A stretch of 64,000 nucleotides of DNA, taken from assembly GCA_963770635.1 (NCBI GenBank), contig CAVYQI010000005.1, positions 62,001 to 126,000 of the forward strand. The letters run 5' to 3'. The position numbers were made by a program, and so were the translations under genes. This DNA is from DASZIT01 sp963770635. Its GTDB lineage: Bacteria; Actinomycetota; Acidimicrobiia; Acidimicrobiales; RAAP-2. This document shows positions 1-8,397 of the stretch, piece by piece. The first letter of the stretch is position 1. Each line of letters opens with the position of its first letter. Under the pieces are notes generated by a model. The model was not told where the DNA came from, made no database searches, and saw only the letters and a program-made list of their open reading frames with translations.

Positions 1-405
1 GGTGTCGATGTGGCTGGTGTGGTTGGCGGCGAAGATCACCGGGGCCTCGAGGGTGGTGAGGTACTCGTCGCCCCGGACCAACGGATCGGCGATGACCCGC
101 GCCAACGGCCGGGTGACGTTGTCGGTCAGCATGGCCCGGGCCAACCGCACCGGGTACTTGCGCGACCATCCGGTGTCGTAGTCGACCCCGAGTTCGTGCT
201 CGGGCGCCGGGCGGGGGACGGTCTCGGGCCAGCTCGGGGCGGCCAGTGGGAACCGACGGCGGCCGGCCCGGGAGGCGACGTCGCTTGGGGACAGCCGCTT
301 GAGGGTGGTCAATGCCGTCGTTCTCCGGGTGGTGCCGAGGGCGGCATCGGCCCGCACCGCCCGGGGCTTCAGCAGCGATCGAGACGACGCATGCTTGGTG
401 GTCAT
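1..405 (-). CDS. 1-acylglycerol-3-phosphate acyltransferase-like protein (5' part, cut by window edge)
   Basis: The first 135 codons of a gene that runs off the left edge. The start ATG overlaps the stop of the LarA-like gene by 4 bp (ATGA), so it is the fourth gene of the minus-strand lipid operon. After a basic N-terminal segment of about 120 residues comes NHTSHID (H129, D134), the HX4D catalytic motif of PlsC-type lysophospholipid acyltransferases, preceded by the hydrophobic strand APVIFAA. Such enzymes transfer an acyl chain from acyl-CoA or acyl-ACP to a glycerolipid at the membrane. The substrate cannot be read from this part. Next to a fatty acyl reductase it may act on an alkyl- or alcohol-derived lipid, which is inference. 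The remaining motifs (FPEG, proline block) lie outside the window. Confidence 0.8.
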   Translation of the reverse strand, partial: MTTKHASSRSLLKPRAVRADAALGTTRRTTALTTLKRLSPSDVASRAGRRRFPLAAPSWPETVPRPAPEHELGVDYDTGWSRKYPVRLARAMLTDNVTRPLARVIADPLVRGDEYLTTLEAPVIFAANHTSHIDT

Positions 406-1988
406 GTCACGTCCGACATCAGGATCGGGGGGGTGTGGATGTGGGTGAGGGTCGGCGACGGCCCGACGATGTCGGTGGCCATCTCCAGGGCGTCGGCCAT
501 GGTGGAAGCCACCCGGAAGCCGAGCCGGTGCACTGCGGCGGGATCCCCGCCGACGATGATCACCCCGCCCAGATGCTGCAAGGCGTGCGCGCACCAGTAC
601 CACATGTAGAACGGGTGGACCCCGTGATAGGCGTGGCCGGTCCGGTAGAGGTGGATGTACCAGGGGTCGGTGGCGAACGACTCCTCGAAGCCCTTGGCCA
701 CCTCGATCGGATCGGTGGTCTCGCTCAACACCTGCTCGAAGAAGTCGATGTAGCTCGGGTGGTGGACGGGGTTGAACTCCCACGGGGTCGGGTGGCTCAT
801 GATCGCCACCCCGCCCTCCCGCACCAGGGGCCGGCCCCGGTACATGTTGAAGAAGTAGCCGAGACCCAGGCAGGCGACCAGGATCGGGTTGAGGATCGAG
901 TTCACGTTGTACGGGCTGATGTAGGGGAGACCCATCGACAGGATGTCGGTCTGGCCCTCCACCTGGACCCCTTGTTGCTTCCAGACGTTGTCGGTGGTCA
1001 CCGCGTGGACCGCCTCCACCTCGCCAGCCTGGACCGCGGTCATCCGGTGGGGCGACTTGACCGAGTGGAAGATCTGTCGGGCGTACTTGGCCGGGGTCCG
1101 GTCCAGGGTCTTGGACGCCCCCAGGTAGGCGAGGCGGTCCTTCACGCTCCACTCCCACTCGCGTTTTTGGAGAAAGCCGAAGGCCGGCGGGAAGGCGTCG
1201 TTGTTGAGGTTGGTCTCGATCTGGAACACGTTGACGTGGTCGGCGATGAGCCTGCCCATCCGCCAATTGGAGGTGTGCAGCTCCGAGTGGTGCTGGTCCA
1301 TGAACGACCGGCTCTGCTGCATGGTCTGGGGATTGTGGTGGTGGCGGAGGCTCTTGTAGCTGGCCAGGCCGGTGGCGACACTCTTGTGCCCACCGTCCAT
1401 GGCCACCAGGTTGATGTTGACGTAGACCAACAGGTCGCTCTCGGCCGCCCGCCTGTTGATCTCGACGTCCTCCCCGTGGTCGGTCTGGCCCAGGTGCACC
1501 AGCGCATCGGGATCCTCGGCGTCGTGCTGGGTGAGCAGCCCGTTGGGGGCGAAGGCGTCGTAGATACGGTCGCCGAGGGCGTGGCGGAGCTCGGGCTCGG
1601 TCATCCGTCGGTGGAGGGCGAGGGCCACGATGAGCTCCACATCGTCCACCCCGGCGTCGGCGGCCATGTCGAGCACCTGTTCGATGACGAGTTGCCGGAT
1701 GTCGGGCCGCTCCATGGGGGGAAGCGGCAGGGAGATGTCATCGAAGGCGATGGTCAGCTTCATGCCGGCGCGCAACAGCGCGGGAAGCGGGTCCTGGTTG
1801 CCGAGCGGGCTCCGGAGGGCCTGGCGGATGGCGGCCGACGGGTCCTCCAGTGGGTCGATGGGCTCGGGGGCGTAGATCACCCGGCTTCCCTCCGGCAGGC
1901 GTTCCAGCCGGAACCGCTCACCGTGCCAGTACAGGGTCGGTGGGGTGGAGCGGTCGACCTCGAGCACAAATCCGGGCCTGGGGCTCAA
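402..1988 (-). CDS. LarA-like (DUF2088) nickel-pincer racemase-family protein
   Basis: A 528-residue protein of the lactate racemase LarA superfamily. The N-terminal domain has AFDDISLPLP (about 81-90), matching the DDxTRP-type motif, and ALALHRRMTEPEL (about 122-134), matching the LarA G-x-HR-x-M motif, with H126 in the place of catalytic H108. The segment DGGHKSVATGLASYKSL (198-214) followed by HHH (216-218) matches the region that holds the pincer-nucleotide lysine (K184 in LarA, here K202) and the nickel-binding histidine (H200). The second catalytic histidine (H174 in LarA) appears absent: N191-I-N193 sits there. The start ATG overlaps the upstream dehydrogenase stop by 4 bp. Family members racemise or epimerise 2-hydroxyacids. 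The substrate here is unknown, and the operon suggests a lipid-related hydroxy compound. Confidence 0.8.
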   Translation of the reverse strand: MSPRPGFVLEVDRSTPPTLYWHGERFRLERLPEGSRVIYAPEPIDPLEDPSAAIRQALRSPLGNQDPLPALLRAGMKLTIAFDDISLPLPPMERPDIRQLVIEQVLDMAADAGVDDVELIVALALHRRMTEPELRHALGDRIYDAFAPNGLLTQHDAEDPDALVHLGQTDHGEDVEINRRAAESDLLVYVNINLVAMDGGHKSVATGLASYKSLRHHHNPQTMQQSRSFMDQHHSELHTSNWRMGRLIADHVNVFQIETNLNNDAFPPAFGFLQKREWEWSVKDRLAYLGASKTLDRTPAKYARQIFHSVKSPHRMTAVQAGEVEAVHAVTTDNVWKQQGVQVEGQTDILSMGLPYISPYNVNSILNPILVACLGLGYFFNMYRGRPLVREGGVAIMSHPTPWEFNPVHHPSYIDFFEQVLSETTDPIEVAKGFEESFATDPWYIHLYRTGHAYHGVHPFYMWYWCAHALQHLGGVIIVGGDPAAVHRLGFRVASTMADALEMATDIVGPSPTLTHIHTPPILMSDVT

Positions 1989-3223
1989 CGAATGCGTCCT
2001 TTCCGGTTACGAAGATCGAAGACGACCTTGACCGCGCCGCGACGACCGGCGGACCCGGCATGGGCGATCGCCTCTTCGTAGCGATCGAGCGGGTAGCCGG
2101 CTGACACCAGGGAGCCGAGGCCGGCTTCGGCCACCAGGTCGATGGCCATCTCGAAGGTTCTCGGCGGCTCGCCCGTCGGGCTCGCGGTCGTCTCGGTGCC
2201 ATAGGCGTAGGCGCCGACCAGGGTCAGCTCGCGGTGCCACAACGGGGCCAGGTCGACCGACACCTTGGCCGGCATCCCGACCACCACCACCCGCCCCCGG
2301 GGCCGGACCATGGCCAACGACTGGGTCAACGACTCCGACGAGCCCACGCAATCGAAGACCACATCCGCCCCTCCGGTGAGCCGGCCGGCCAGGACCAGCG
2401 ATCCGGCCTGCCGGCGCACGGCCCGGGCCAGCTGCTCGGGTGGGACCACGATGTCGGCGCCCAGTGATTCGGCCACCCGCCGTTGATGGGGGTGCTTGGC
2501 CCCGGCCAGCACCGTGCAGGCAGTGGTGGGCCGGACCAGAAGGTGGAGGGCGGCGATGGTGGCGAGCCCGAGGGTACCGGCACCGACCACCGCCACGGTG
2601 TCGTCGGGTTGGATCCCGCCGGACAGCGCCGCGTGAACCGCGCAGGCGGTCGGCTCGACGATGACGGCGTCCTCGTCGGTGAACCGCTCGGGCACCGCGT
2701 GGAGCTGCGAACGATGGGCGACCAGACCCGCCGCCGACCAGCCTCCGCCGGTGTCGGCGCAGAAGCCGGTCTGGAGTCCGGGGGAGAGGTCCCCGAAGGC
2801 CAGGTTCTCGCAGAGTCCGTAGTGGCCGGTACCGCACTGGGGGCAGGGCGGCTGGATGTGGCGGGGGGCGCAACCGAGGACCGGCTCGACGACGGCCCGG
2901 GTGCCGGGGGCGAGCGGGGTCCCGGCGTGATCGACACCGCCGTCCTCGAGGACCCCGACGACTTCGTGGCCAGGGACGAACGGGAAGCTGACGATGTCCT
3001 CGAAGTAGCGGGAGCTGCGCCCGTCGAGGGTGGCCAGGTCCGACCCGCAGATGCCGGAGAGGAGGGGGCGGAGGTGGAACCAGTCGTCCCCCGGCACCTC
3101 GGGCGGCACCGCGTCGAGGAATTGGAGCGGCCCGATGCCGGCGCCGCGGCCGGATCCGAACACCGACGCCACCCGGGAGGCGGCGAAGCGGGGGAGGTTG
3201 CGTTCGAAGACCAGTGCCTTCAC
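1985..3223 (-). CDS. Zinc-dependent alcohol dehydrogenase (MDR family)
   Basis: A 412-residue medium-chain dehydrogenase starting at GTG (VKALVFERN), chosen because it overlaps the upstream stop by 4 bp (GTGA) and gives the usual KALV beta-strand start; the open frame extends further upstream without homology. Catalytic zinc ligands are visible as GICGSD (C59) and PGHEVVG (H86, E87). Structural-zinc cysteines are C118, C127, C130 and C138, with an unusual eight-residue gap after the first. The Rossmann motif VVGAGTLGL lies at about 213-221. It should oxidise or reduce an alcohol with NAD(P). Between a fatty acyl reductase and a LarA-like protein, a long-chain alcohol or hydroxy-lipid substrate is likely (inference). 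Confidence 0.88.
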   Translation of the reverse strand: MKALVFERNLPRFAASRVASVFGSGRGAGIGPLQFLDAVPPEVPGDDWFHLRPLLSGICGSDLATLDGRSSRYFEDIVSFPFVPGHEVVGVLEDGGVDHAGTPLAPGTRAVVEPVLGCAPRHIQPPCPQCGTGHYGLCENLAFGDLSPGLQTGFCADTGGGWSAAGLVAHRSQLHAVPERFTDEDAVIVEPTACAVHAALSGGIQPDDTVAVVGAGTLGLATIAALHLLVRPTTACTVLAGAKHPHQRRVAESLGADIVVPPEQLARAVRRQAGSLVLAGRLTGGADVVFDCVGSSESLTQSLAMVRPRGRVVVVGMPAKVSVDLAPLWHRELTLVGAYAYGTETTASPTGEPPRTFEMAIDLVAEAGLGSLVSAGYPLDRYEEAIAHAGSAGRRGAVKVVFDLRNRKGRIR

Positions 3224-5679
3224 CGGATGCCGCCTCCGGCCAGGCGCCGGGACCGCCCGGCCAGGGCCGCCGCCGAGGTGCGCCCCCGCCGTCCGGCGTC
3301 GCGGGTGTCGATGGGTCCGAGCGGAAGGAGGGGCTGGGCACTGCCGTCGGCCTTCTCCCAGTGCTCGACGTGCCATCCGCGGCGGCGGGCGATGGCGGCC
3401 AGCTTGGCCTCCGGGTTGACGGCCACCGGGAAGCCCACCGCTTCCAGCATCGGGAGGTCGCTGGCCGAGTCGGCGTAGGCCATCGACTCGGCCAGCTCGA
3501 GGCCCTCGGCCCCGGCGTAGTCGGCCAGCACCAGCGCCCGGGCCTCACCGATGGGAGGCAGCTCGGCCAGTCGTCCGGTGTAGCGGCCGTGGGCCTGGCT
3601 GAGCCGGGCGCAGACGATCTCGTCGAACAGCGGGCGGAGCGGCTCGACCACGAAGTCGAGGGCCCCGGTGATGAGGACGGTGCGGTGGCCGAGGGCCCGG
3701 TGCTTCCGCACCCGGGCGATGGCGGCCGGGAACGACTTGGCCAGCAGCTGATCGTGGAACAGCTCCCATCCGTCGTCCTGGAGCCGGGCCACCGGCGCGT
3801 CCTCGTAGCGCCGGTAGAACGACCGGAGGAAGTCGCCCCGGTCGCGCCGGTCGAGGGCGAGCAGCGACGGTGCCTCCCGGACCAGGTCGGCCACGAACCC
3901 GACCCGCTCCGCGGCCGGGAGATGGCGCGAGGCCAGCCAGGCGTAGGAGTCGACCACGTTGGCGGCGATGAGGGTGTTCTCGAGGTCGAAGGCGGCCAGG
4001 TGACGGTCGGGCGAGAGGATGGCCTTGCGGGCCCGGTCGATCCGGGACGGCTGGATCGACTTGCCCGGGGTGGTCCGGACCCGGGCGTGCTCGACGATGG
4101 AGGGGAGGTGGACCTCGCGGATGTAGTAGTCCCAGTCGACCATGGCCGGGTCGAGGCCGTAGGTCTGGCGGTCGTCCTCGTCCATGCGGTCCCAGAGGGC
4201 GAGCAGCCGGTCGACCCGGTAGCGGGCCTCGGTCTCGGTGTAGGCCCCGTACAGCTCGACGTAGCCGAGCGCCCGGTCGGCCAACAGGTGCCTCTCCTCG
4301 AGGGCGGCCATCCAGGCCGCCTGGCGCCCACGGATGGGCAGCGATCCCACCACCCGTTCGGCCAGGTCCATGGCCTTCGACGCCCGGGTCAGCTGTTGCT
4401 GGACCCGGCCCCGGCCCGGGAACGACCACTCGGGGACCATGATGGGTTGGCCGTCGGCGTCGTAGAGCGGGTGTTCGGTGAACCACTCCCGGATCAGCTT
4501 GACCAGCCGCCCGTAGTTGAACGGGTTCCGGACCCCCGAGGCCACGTGGTAGACGCTCGGCCCTTCGTAGGGGTTGTCGTCGGAAGCCGCGGAGGCGTCG
4601 AGGAGAGCCTCGCCGCTGACCGCGATGATGGTGGCGACAACGAGGTCCACCGGGATGACGTCGGTCACCCCTTCGGCGACCCCGGGGAATTCCTTCAGCA
4701 GGCCGCGGGCGTAGGAGACGATGATCGGCTCGGCCATCCGGAAGCCCCGGATCCAACCCGGGCGCGGCTCGGCCAGCGCCGACTCGATGATGGAGGGACG
4801 GATGATGGTGATGGGAAGGAGGTCGCCGTACTGGGAGATCAGCGCCCGCTCGCCGAGGGCCTTGGTATACGGATAGGCATCGGGCCAACCGAGTGACTGG
4901 GCCCGGACCTTGCCGATCTCGATCAGTTGCTTCTTGACCCACTCCTCCCGCAGCCGTTCGGCCCGTTCGGCGAGCAGATGGAGCCCGGCACCGCCCAACT
5001 CGCTGCGGGCGGCCTTGGAGAAGGCGTGCAGCCGCTCGGGCCGTCGGGACTCGGCCTCGCTGTCGCCGCGTTGGCGGCGGGCGGCCTCCACTTCGCCCTT
5101 CCAGGCCACGTCGAGGCTGTACCGGTTGCCTTCCAGCAGTTCTTCTCTCGCCTCGCCCTGATGGGTCCCGGCGACGTAGGCGGTGGAGACCGGGATGAAA
5201 TGGATCGGCCCGGGGCGTCCTTCTTGGTGGGCGGCTTCCCGGGCGTTGACGGTGGCCTCGGCCACCCGGGAGGGACCGAGCAGGTTGACCTCGACGGCGG
5301 CATCGAGCGGGGCGTCGAAGCTGACCGATGCCGCCGAGTGGATGACGATGTCGGTGAGTGAGAGTTGGCGTCGTCCCTCGTCGTCCAGACCCAGCCCGTC
5401 GGTGGCGACATCGCCGGCCACCGCGGTGACCCGGCTGGTCACCAGGGCGTCGAAATCGTCGCCGGTCTCCTGCCGCAGGCGATCGAAGCAGTCGTTCTTG
5501 AGGATCTCCTTGGTGGCCCGCTGCATCGGGCTCGACCGGCGGGTGGGCCGGATGAGGAGCACCACCTCACAGTCGGGAACGGTGCGCAACAGCCTCTCGA
5601 CCAGGGCCGTTCCCAAGAAACCGGTGGCGCCGGTGATGAAGAACCGCTTGCCCGCCAGGGCGTCACGAACACGGGTCAC
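3220..5679 (-). CDS. Fatty acyl reductase (SDR/NAD_binding_4) fused to a HAD-IB phosphatase-like domain
   Basis: An 819-residue fusion. Residues 1-350 form an extended short-chain dehydrogenase of the fatty acyl-CoA reductase (male-sterility) type: nucleotide motif GATGFLG (17-23) and catalytic Y269-x3-K273 in YPYTKALGE. Residues about 380-540 resemble the reductase C-terminal region. Residues about 555-780 are a HAD-IB (SerB/PlsC-associated) domain with FDLENT (D565), TGAL (T671) and ADSASD (D737, D741). Motif I reads D-L-E rather than the usual DxD. The start is GTG at 5679; an in-frame TAG 10 bp upstream rules out a longer product. It opens the minus-strand operon, and its start lies only 10 bp from the palindrome at 5690-5701. 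Likely role: reduction of acyl-CoA to fatty aldehyde or alcohol, with a possible phosphatase step. Confidence 0.88.
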   Translation of the reverse strand: MTRVRDALAGKRFFITGATGFLGTALVERLLRTVPDCEVVLLIRPTRRSSPMQRATKEILKNDCFDRLRQETGDDFDALVTSRVTAVAGDVATDGLGLDDEGRRQLSLTDIVIHSAASVSFDAPLDAAVEVNLLGPSRVAEATVNAREAAHQEGRPGPIHFIPVSTAYVAGTHQGEAREELLEGNRYSLDVAWKGEVEAARRQRGDSEAESRRPERLHAFSKAARSELGGAGLHLLAERAERLREEWVKKQLIEIGKVRAQSLGWPDAYPYTKALGERALISQYGDLLPITIIRPSIIESALAEPRPGWIRGFRMAEPIIVSYARGLLKEFPGVAEGVTDVIPVDLVVATIIAVSGEALLDASAASDDNPYEGPSVYHVASGVRNPFNYGRLVKLIREWFTEHPLYDADGQPIMVPEWSFPGRGRVQQQLTRASKAMDLAERVVGSLPIRGRQAAWMAALEERHLLADRALGYVELYGAYTETEARYRVDRLLALWDRMDEDDRQTYGLDPAMVDWDYYIREVHLPSIVEHARVRTTPGKSIQPSRIDRARKAILSPDRHLAAFDLENTLIAANVVDSYAWLASRHLPAAERVGFVADLVREAPSLLALDRRDRGDFLRSFYRRYEDAPVARLQDDGWELFHDQLLAKSFPAAIARVRKHRALGHRTVLITGALDFVVEPLRPLFDEIVCARLSQAHGRYTGRLAELPPIGEARALVLADYAGAEGLELAESMAYADSASDLPMLEAVGFPVAVNPEAKLAAIARRRGWHVEHWEKADGSAQPLLPLGPIDTRDAGRRGRTSAAALAGRSRRLAGGGIR

Positions 5680-5689
5680 CAGATCTGTC

Positions 5690-5701
5690 TACCATATGGT
5701 A
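5690..5701. promoter_or_regulatory. 12-bp palindromic operator between the reductase operon and tetR
   Basis: The sequence TACCATATGGTA is a perfect palindrome centred between the divergent GTG starts at 5679 (minus) and 5703 (plus). Its position, touching both translation starts, fits a TetR-type operator that would control the reductase operon and the regulator itself. No binding data; the assignment rests on symmetry and context. Confidence 0.6.
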
Positions 5702-5702
5702 A

Positions 5703-6447
5703 GTGACCGAGTCGAGCGCATCGCCCCCGGGGGCCCCTGGTTCAACCGGTTCGGCCGGCGCCTTGGGCCCGGCCGGGGCGGCAAGGTCGGGTGGACTCGC
5801 CGGGCGAGACAAGGGCCGGCCCCGGCCGATGCCGACCAGCAACGGGATCGCCGACGGCACCAGCACTCCGGCTCGGATCCTCGACGCCGCGCTCGGCCTC
5901 GTTCGCCACCCGAGGCTACGAGGCCACCTCGCTGGACGCGCTGGCGGCGGGCCTGGAGGTGCGGAAGCAGACCATCCTGTACTGGTTCCCGTCCAAGGAG
6001 GTGCTCCTCGACGCGGTGATCGACCGGAGCGCGATCGAGCTGTCGGTGGCACTGGAAGGGTCGTTGGCCACCGCCGGCACCGGATGGGTGCGAGTCGAAG
6101 CGGTGGTGCGTTCGGTCTTCCGGCTGGCGGCCCGCCAGCCGGAGCTGTTGGGTCTGGTCCGGGAGATGGGTCGGCTCGGTCCGCCGGCGGCCACCCGGTT
6201 CGTGGCCGCGCTGGAGCCCTTGTTCGCCCGGGCCTCGCAATTCCTCGAAGCCGAGATGGACTCCGGTCATATGAGACGGCACGAGCCCCGGCTGCTCCTG
6301 CTGGCCATCTATTCCACCGTGATCGGGATGGTCACCGAGGTCGAACTGCTCCGGGCGCTCGGGGAGGAGCCCACCGCCCGATCCCTGGTCCGCCGACGGG
6401 CGGAGATCCTCGAGTTGCTGCGCTCGGCGCTCGTCACCGTTCCGTAG
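5703..6447 (+). CDS. TetR-family transcriptional regulator (frameshifted as sequenced)
   Basis: The helix-turn-helix of a TetR regulator is split between two frames. ARILDAALGL is read in the frame of GTG 5703 (or ATG 5829), then FATRGYEATSLDALA and VRKQTILYWFPSKEVLL continue one base later. One extra base near 5898-5901 accounts for the shift; without it the protein would be about 200-247 residues. Downstream, about 150 residues form the usual helical ligand-binding domain ending at 6447. It diverges from the acyl reductase operon, with a palindromic site between them, so it is the probable repressor of that operon. The shift may be a sequencing error or a real lesion. If read only from the second frame (start near 5791), the first DNA-binding helix is missing. 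Confidence 0.75.
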
Positions 6448-6466
6448 TCGGCGGCGTCGGCCGGAT

Positions 6467-7360
6467 TCAGTCCGAAGCCGCCGCCTTGCGCTGGCGCCTC
6501 GAGGGTTTCGGTGGCTCGGGAGTGGGGCGCTTGGGGGTGTACCGCTTGTTGCCCACCGGGGCCGACGATTTCTTCGACCGAGCCCGACGGGCCTCGGCCA
6601 CGGTGGTCGGGCGGGACGCGGCCGCCGGGCGTGCCGTCGAGCGCGGCGCGGGTCGGTCCGCCCGGGATGGCCGGGCCCTCGGGCCAACTCCCGCCTCTCG
6701 GAGCCGGGCGGTGGTTTCCTTTTGGAGCTTGTAGGACCGGTACAACAGCCAGATCGCCAGGATGAAGAACGGCAACCCCAGAAACAGGTACGAGCCGCCG
6801 AAGGCGGCGCCGGTGAACAGTGCGACGAAACCGACCGGAGCTCGGCGACCCAGAATGGTGGTGGCGATCAGCAGTCCGGCGGCGATGAGGCCCACGACCA
6901 GCGTGGTCTGCGGAGTGATCTGGCCCTTGGCCAACCGGAAATTGTGATTCTGGGTTTCGACCAGGTAAATGATGGCGGCGAACACCGCGGCGCCGCCGGC
7001 GGCGACGAAGGAGAAACGCTTCTCCCGGGCGTCCAAACGGTCGATGGCCCATTTGGTCGAAACGCTCGATTGACCCGGTTGGATACTGGCGGCCCGGGCA
7101 TCGGCATTGACGCGGTCCAGTCGCTTGCGCTTTTCCGCCGGCGTCTCCCGGGGTGGAGGTTCGTCCTCCAACTCGTCGCCACCGTCATCCTCGGCGTCGT
7201 CTTCGTAGTCGTCGTCCTCTTCGTAGTCTTCGTCGTCGTCCGGGGCATCGTCGTCGAAGGAATCATCACCGTCGGCGTCTTCGAACGAGTCGTCGTCGAA
7301 ATCGTCCTCGGCAACATCGTCACCCGCGGAGTCGTTCACCTTGCGATTCCTCGGGCTCAT
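6467..7360 (-). CDS. Membrane protein with acidic N-terminus and basic C-terminus, function unknown
   Basis: A 297-residue protein in three parts. Residues 1-75 are extremely acidic (runs of D and E). Residues about 115-215 carry hydrophobic segments, including FVAAGGAAVFAAIIYLV, TTLVVGLIAAGLLIATTI, VGFVALFTGAAFGGSYLFL and LPFFILAIWLLY, consistent with four membrane helices. Residues 220-297 are rich in R, K, P and A (ending RRQRKAAASD). No catalytic motif is visible. The opposite charges of the two soluble tails suggest intramolecular or nucleic-acid/ribosome contacts, but that is speculation. It is convergent with the TetR gene, 19 bp away, and appears to be a single gene. Confidence 0.7.
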   Translation of the reverse strand: MSPRNRKVNDSAGDDVAEDDFDDDSFEDADGDDSFDDDAPDDDEDYEEDDDYEDDAEDDGGDELEDEPPPRETPAEKRKRLDRVNADARAASIQPGQSSVSTKWAIDRLDAREKRFSFVAAGGAAVFAAIIYLVETQNHNFRLAKGQITPQTTLVVGLIAAGLLIATTILGRRAPVGFVALFTGAAFGGSYLFLGLPFFILAIWLLYRSYKLQKETTARLREAGVGPRARPSRADRPAPRSTARPAAASRPTTVAEARRARSKKSSAPVGNKRYTPKRPTPEPPKPSRRQRKAAASD

Positions 7361-7407
7361 CGGCCTCAGGATACCGGGTCATTCCGCGAGGCTCCGACGG
7401 AAACGGC

Positions 7408-8289
7408 TCACAGCTCGGCCACCACGAGCCGCAGGCCGAGGTTGTCCTCGGGCTCGATGACCCAGGGATTTCGGCTTGGCAATGAACCTCCCAGGCCGGG
7501 AAGTCCGGGCGGGGCGGGTCGGGCACCCGGCAAGGTGTCCGGCTCCTCGTCGGCCATCAACAGGTGATGAAGGCGCCCACGACGGTCACCCAGCCAGGCC
7601 GACAGCTCCTGCGACTCCGGACCCGCGGTTGGGGTGATCAGCCGAACGGCCAGGGGACAGTCCCACCGAAGGTCGATCCATTCCTCTCCGGGGCCGGTGC
7701 CCCGGTCTTCCAGCACGCCACCCAGCAGCCGGCCGAAGAGGTCGATCCCGGCATCGAGGTCAGCCACCGCATGCGTGACCCTCCGAAGCGATGCGGGCCG
7801 GACGGTGCCGTTACCGCCCCGGCGGCGACGTCGCTCGGTCGGGAAGTCGTCGGGAGCGGGGTTGGACCACCCCCCGGAGGCTTCGGCCAGCTGGACGACG
7901 ATCCCGGTGCCCTGCTTCGGGTGGATGAACCCTTCCTTCCATTCCGGATCACGGAGATCCACCCCGATCGGGTCGAACCCGGCGTCGCGTGCGGCATCCA
8001 GGGCCACGAGGATATCGGGCACCTTGAAGGTGAGGTGGTGAGGTCCGGGGCCGCGGTGCTCGAGGAAGCGGGCGAGGAAATCATTGGACGCGGTGTCGTG
8101 CGGCTTGAGCAATTCAATACGGGACCCGTTGGCGAACCGGACTTGAGCGGGGGCAAACCCGACGCTCTCGCCTCCGGAGCTCCACTCGGCCCCCAGCTGA
8201 GCGGCATACAGCGGCCAGGCATCCTGCCACGATGGAACCGCGTGAGCCACGTGATCGAGCACGGTCCGGGACATCGGTGGCGAAGTCAT
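7408..8289 (-). CDS. VOC (glyoxalase/bleomycin-resistance) superfamily protein
   Basis: About 293 residues with two vicinal-oxygen-chelate modules. The first opens with VLDHVAHAVPSWQDA and contains PHHLTFKV, as in methylmalonyl-CoA epimerase and glyoxalase relatives. The second begins near VTHAVADLDAGIDLFGRLLGG and ends with NLGLRLVVAEL. Start ATG 8289 is preferred (MTSPPMSRTV); ATG 8274 is also possible. VOC enzymes use a metal held by H and E residues across paired modules. The substrate is not identifiable. The gene diverges from the amidase across a 108-bp region with repeats. It could be a metal-dependent epimerase or dioxygenase-like protein, or a non-catalytic binding protein. Confidence 0.75.
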   Translation of the reverse strand: MTSPPMSRTVLDHVAHAVPSWQDAWPLYAAQLGAEWSSGGESVGFAPAQVRFANGSRIELLKPHDTASNDFLARFLEHRGPGPHHLTFKVPDILVALDAARDAGFDPIGVDLRDPEWKEGFIHPKQGTGIVVQLAEASGGWSNPAPDDFPTERRRRRGGNGTVRPASLRRVTHAVADLDAGIDLFGRLLGGVLEDRGTGPGEEWIDLRWDCPLAVRLITPTAGPESQELSAWLGDRRGRLHHLLMADEEPDTLPGARPAPPGLPGLGGSLPSRNPWVIEPEDNLGLRLVVAEL

Positions 8290-8319
8290 GACCAAGACAC
8301 TGCTCCGGGGCAACCCGAA

Positions 8320-8372
8320 TTGTCGAACTGGCGGCGGATCCGTCCGCCGCCGGTTCGGGTCGGTTGTCGAAC
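8320..8372. promoter_or_regulatory. Direct repeats flanking a perfect hairpin in a divergent intergenic region
   Basis: Two copies of TTGTCGAAC (8320-8328 and 8364-8372), 44 bp apart start to start (about four helical turns), flank a hairpin with a 9-bp perfect stem (8330-8338 against 8343-8351) and a 4-nt loop. The region separates the VOC gene from the amidase. It may hold operators for a regulator acting on both; no regulator gene is adjacent. Confidence 0.3.
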
Positions 8373-8397
8373 CGGCACCGTGGCGGTACCGTCGCTC

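Noticed and set aside
312..2081. A long open frame on the plus strand opposite the LarA-like gene.
   Set aside because: High GC leaves long antisense frames open. The minus-strand frame has the recognisable family motifs and the operon overlaps. The same reasoning excludes the long plus-strand frames opposite 12.7-14.9 kb and 52.4-53.7 kb.
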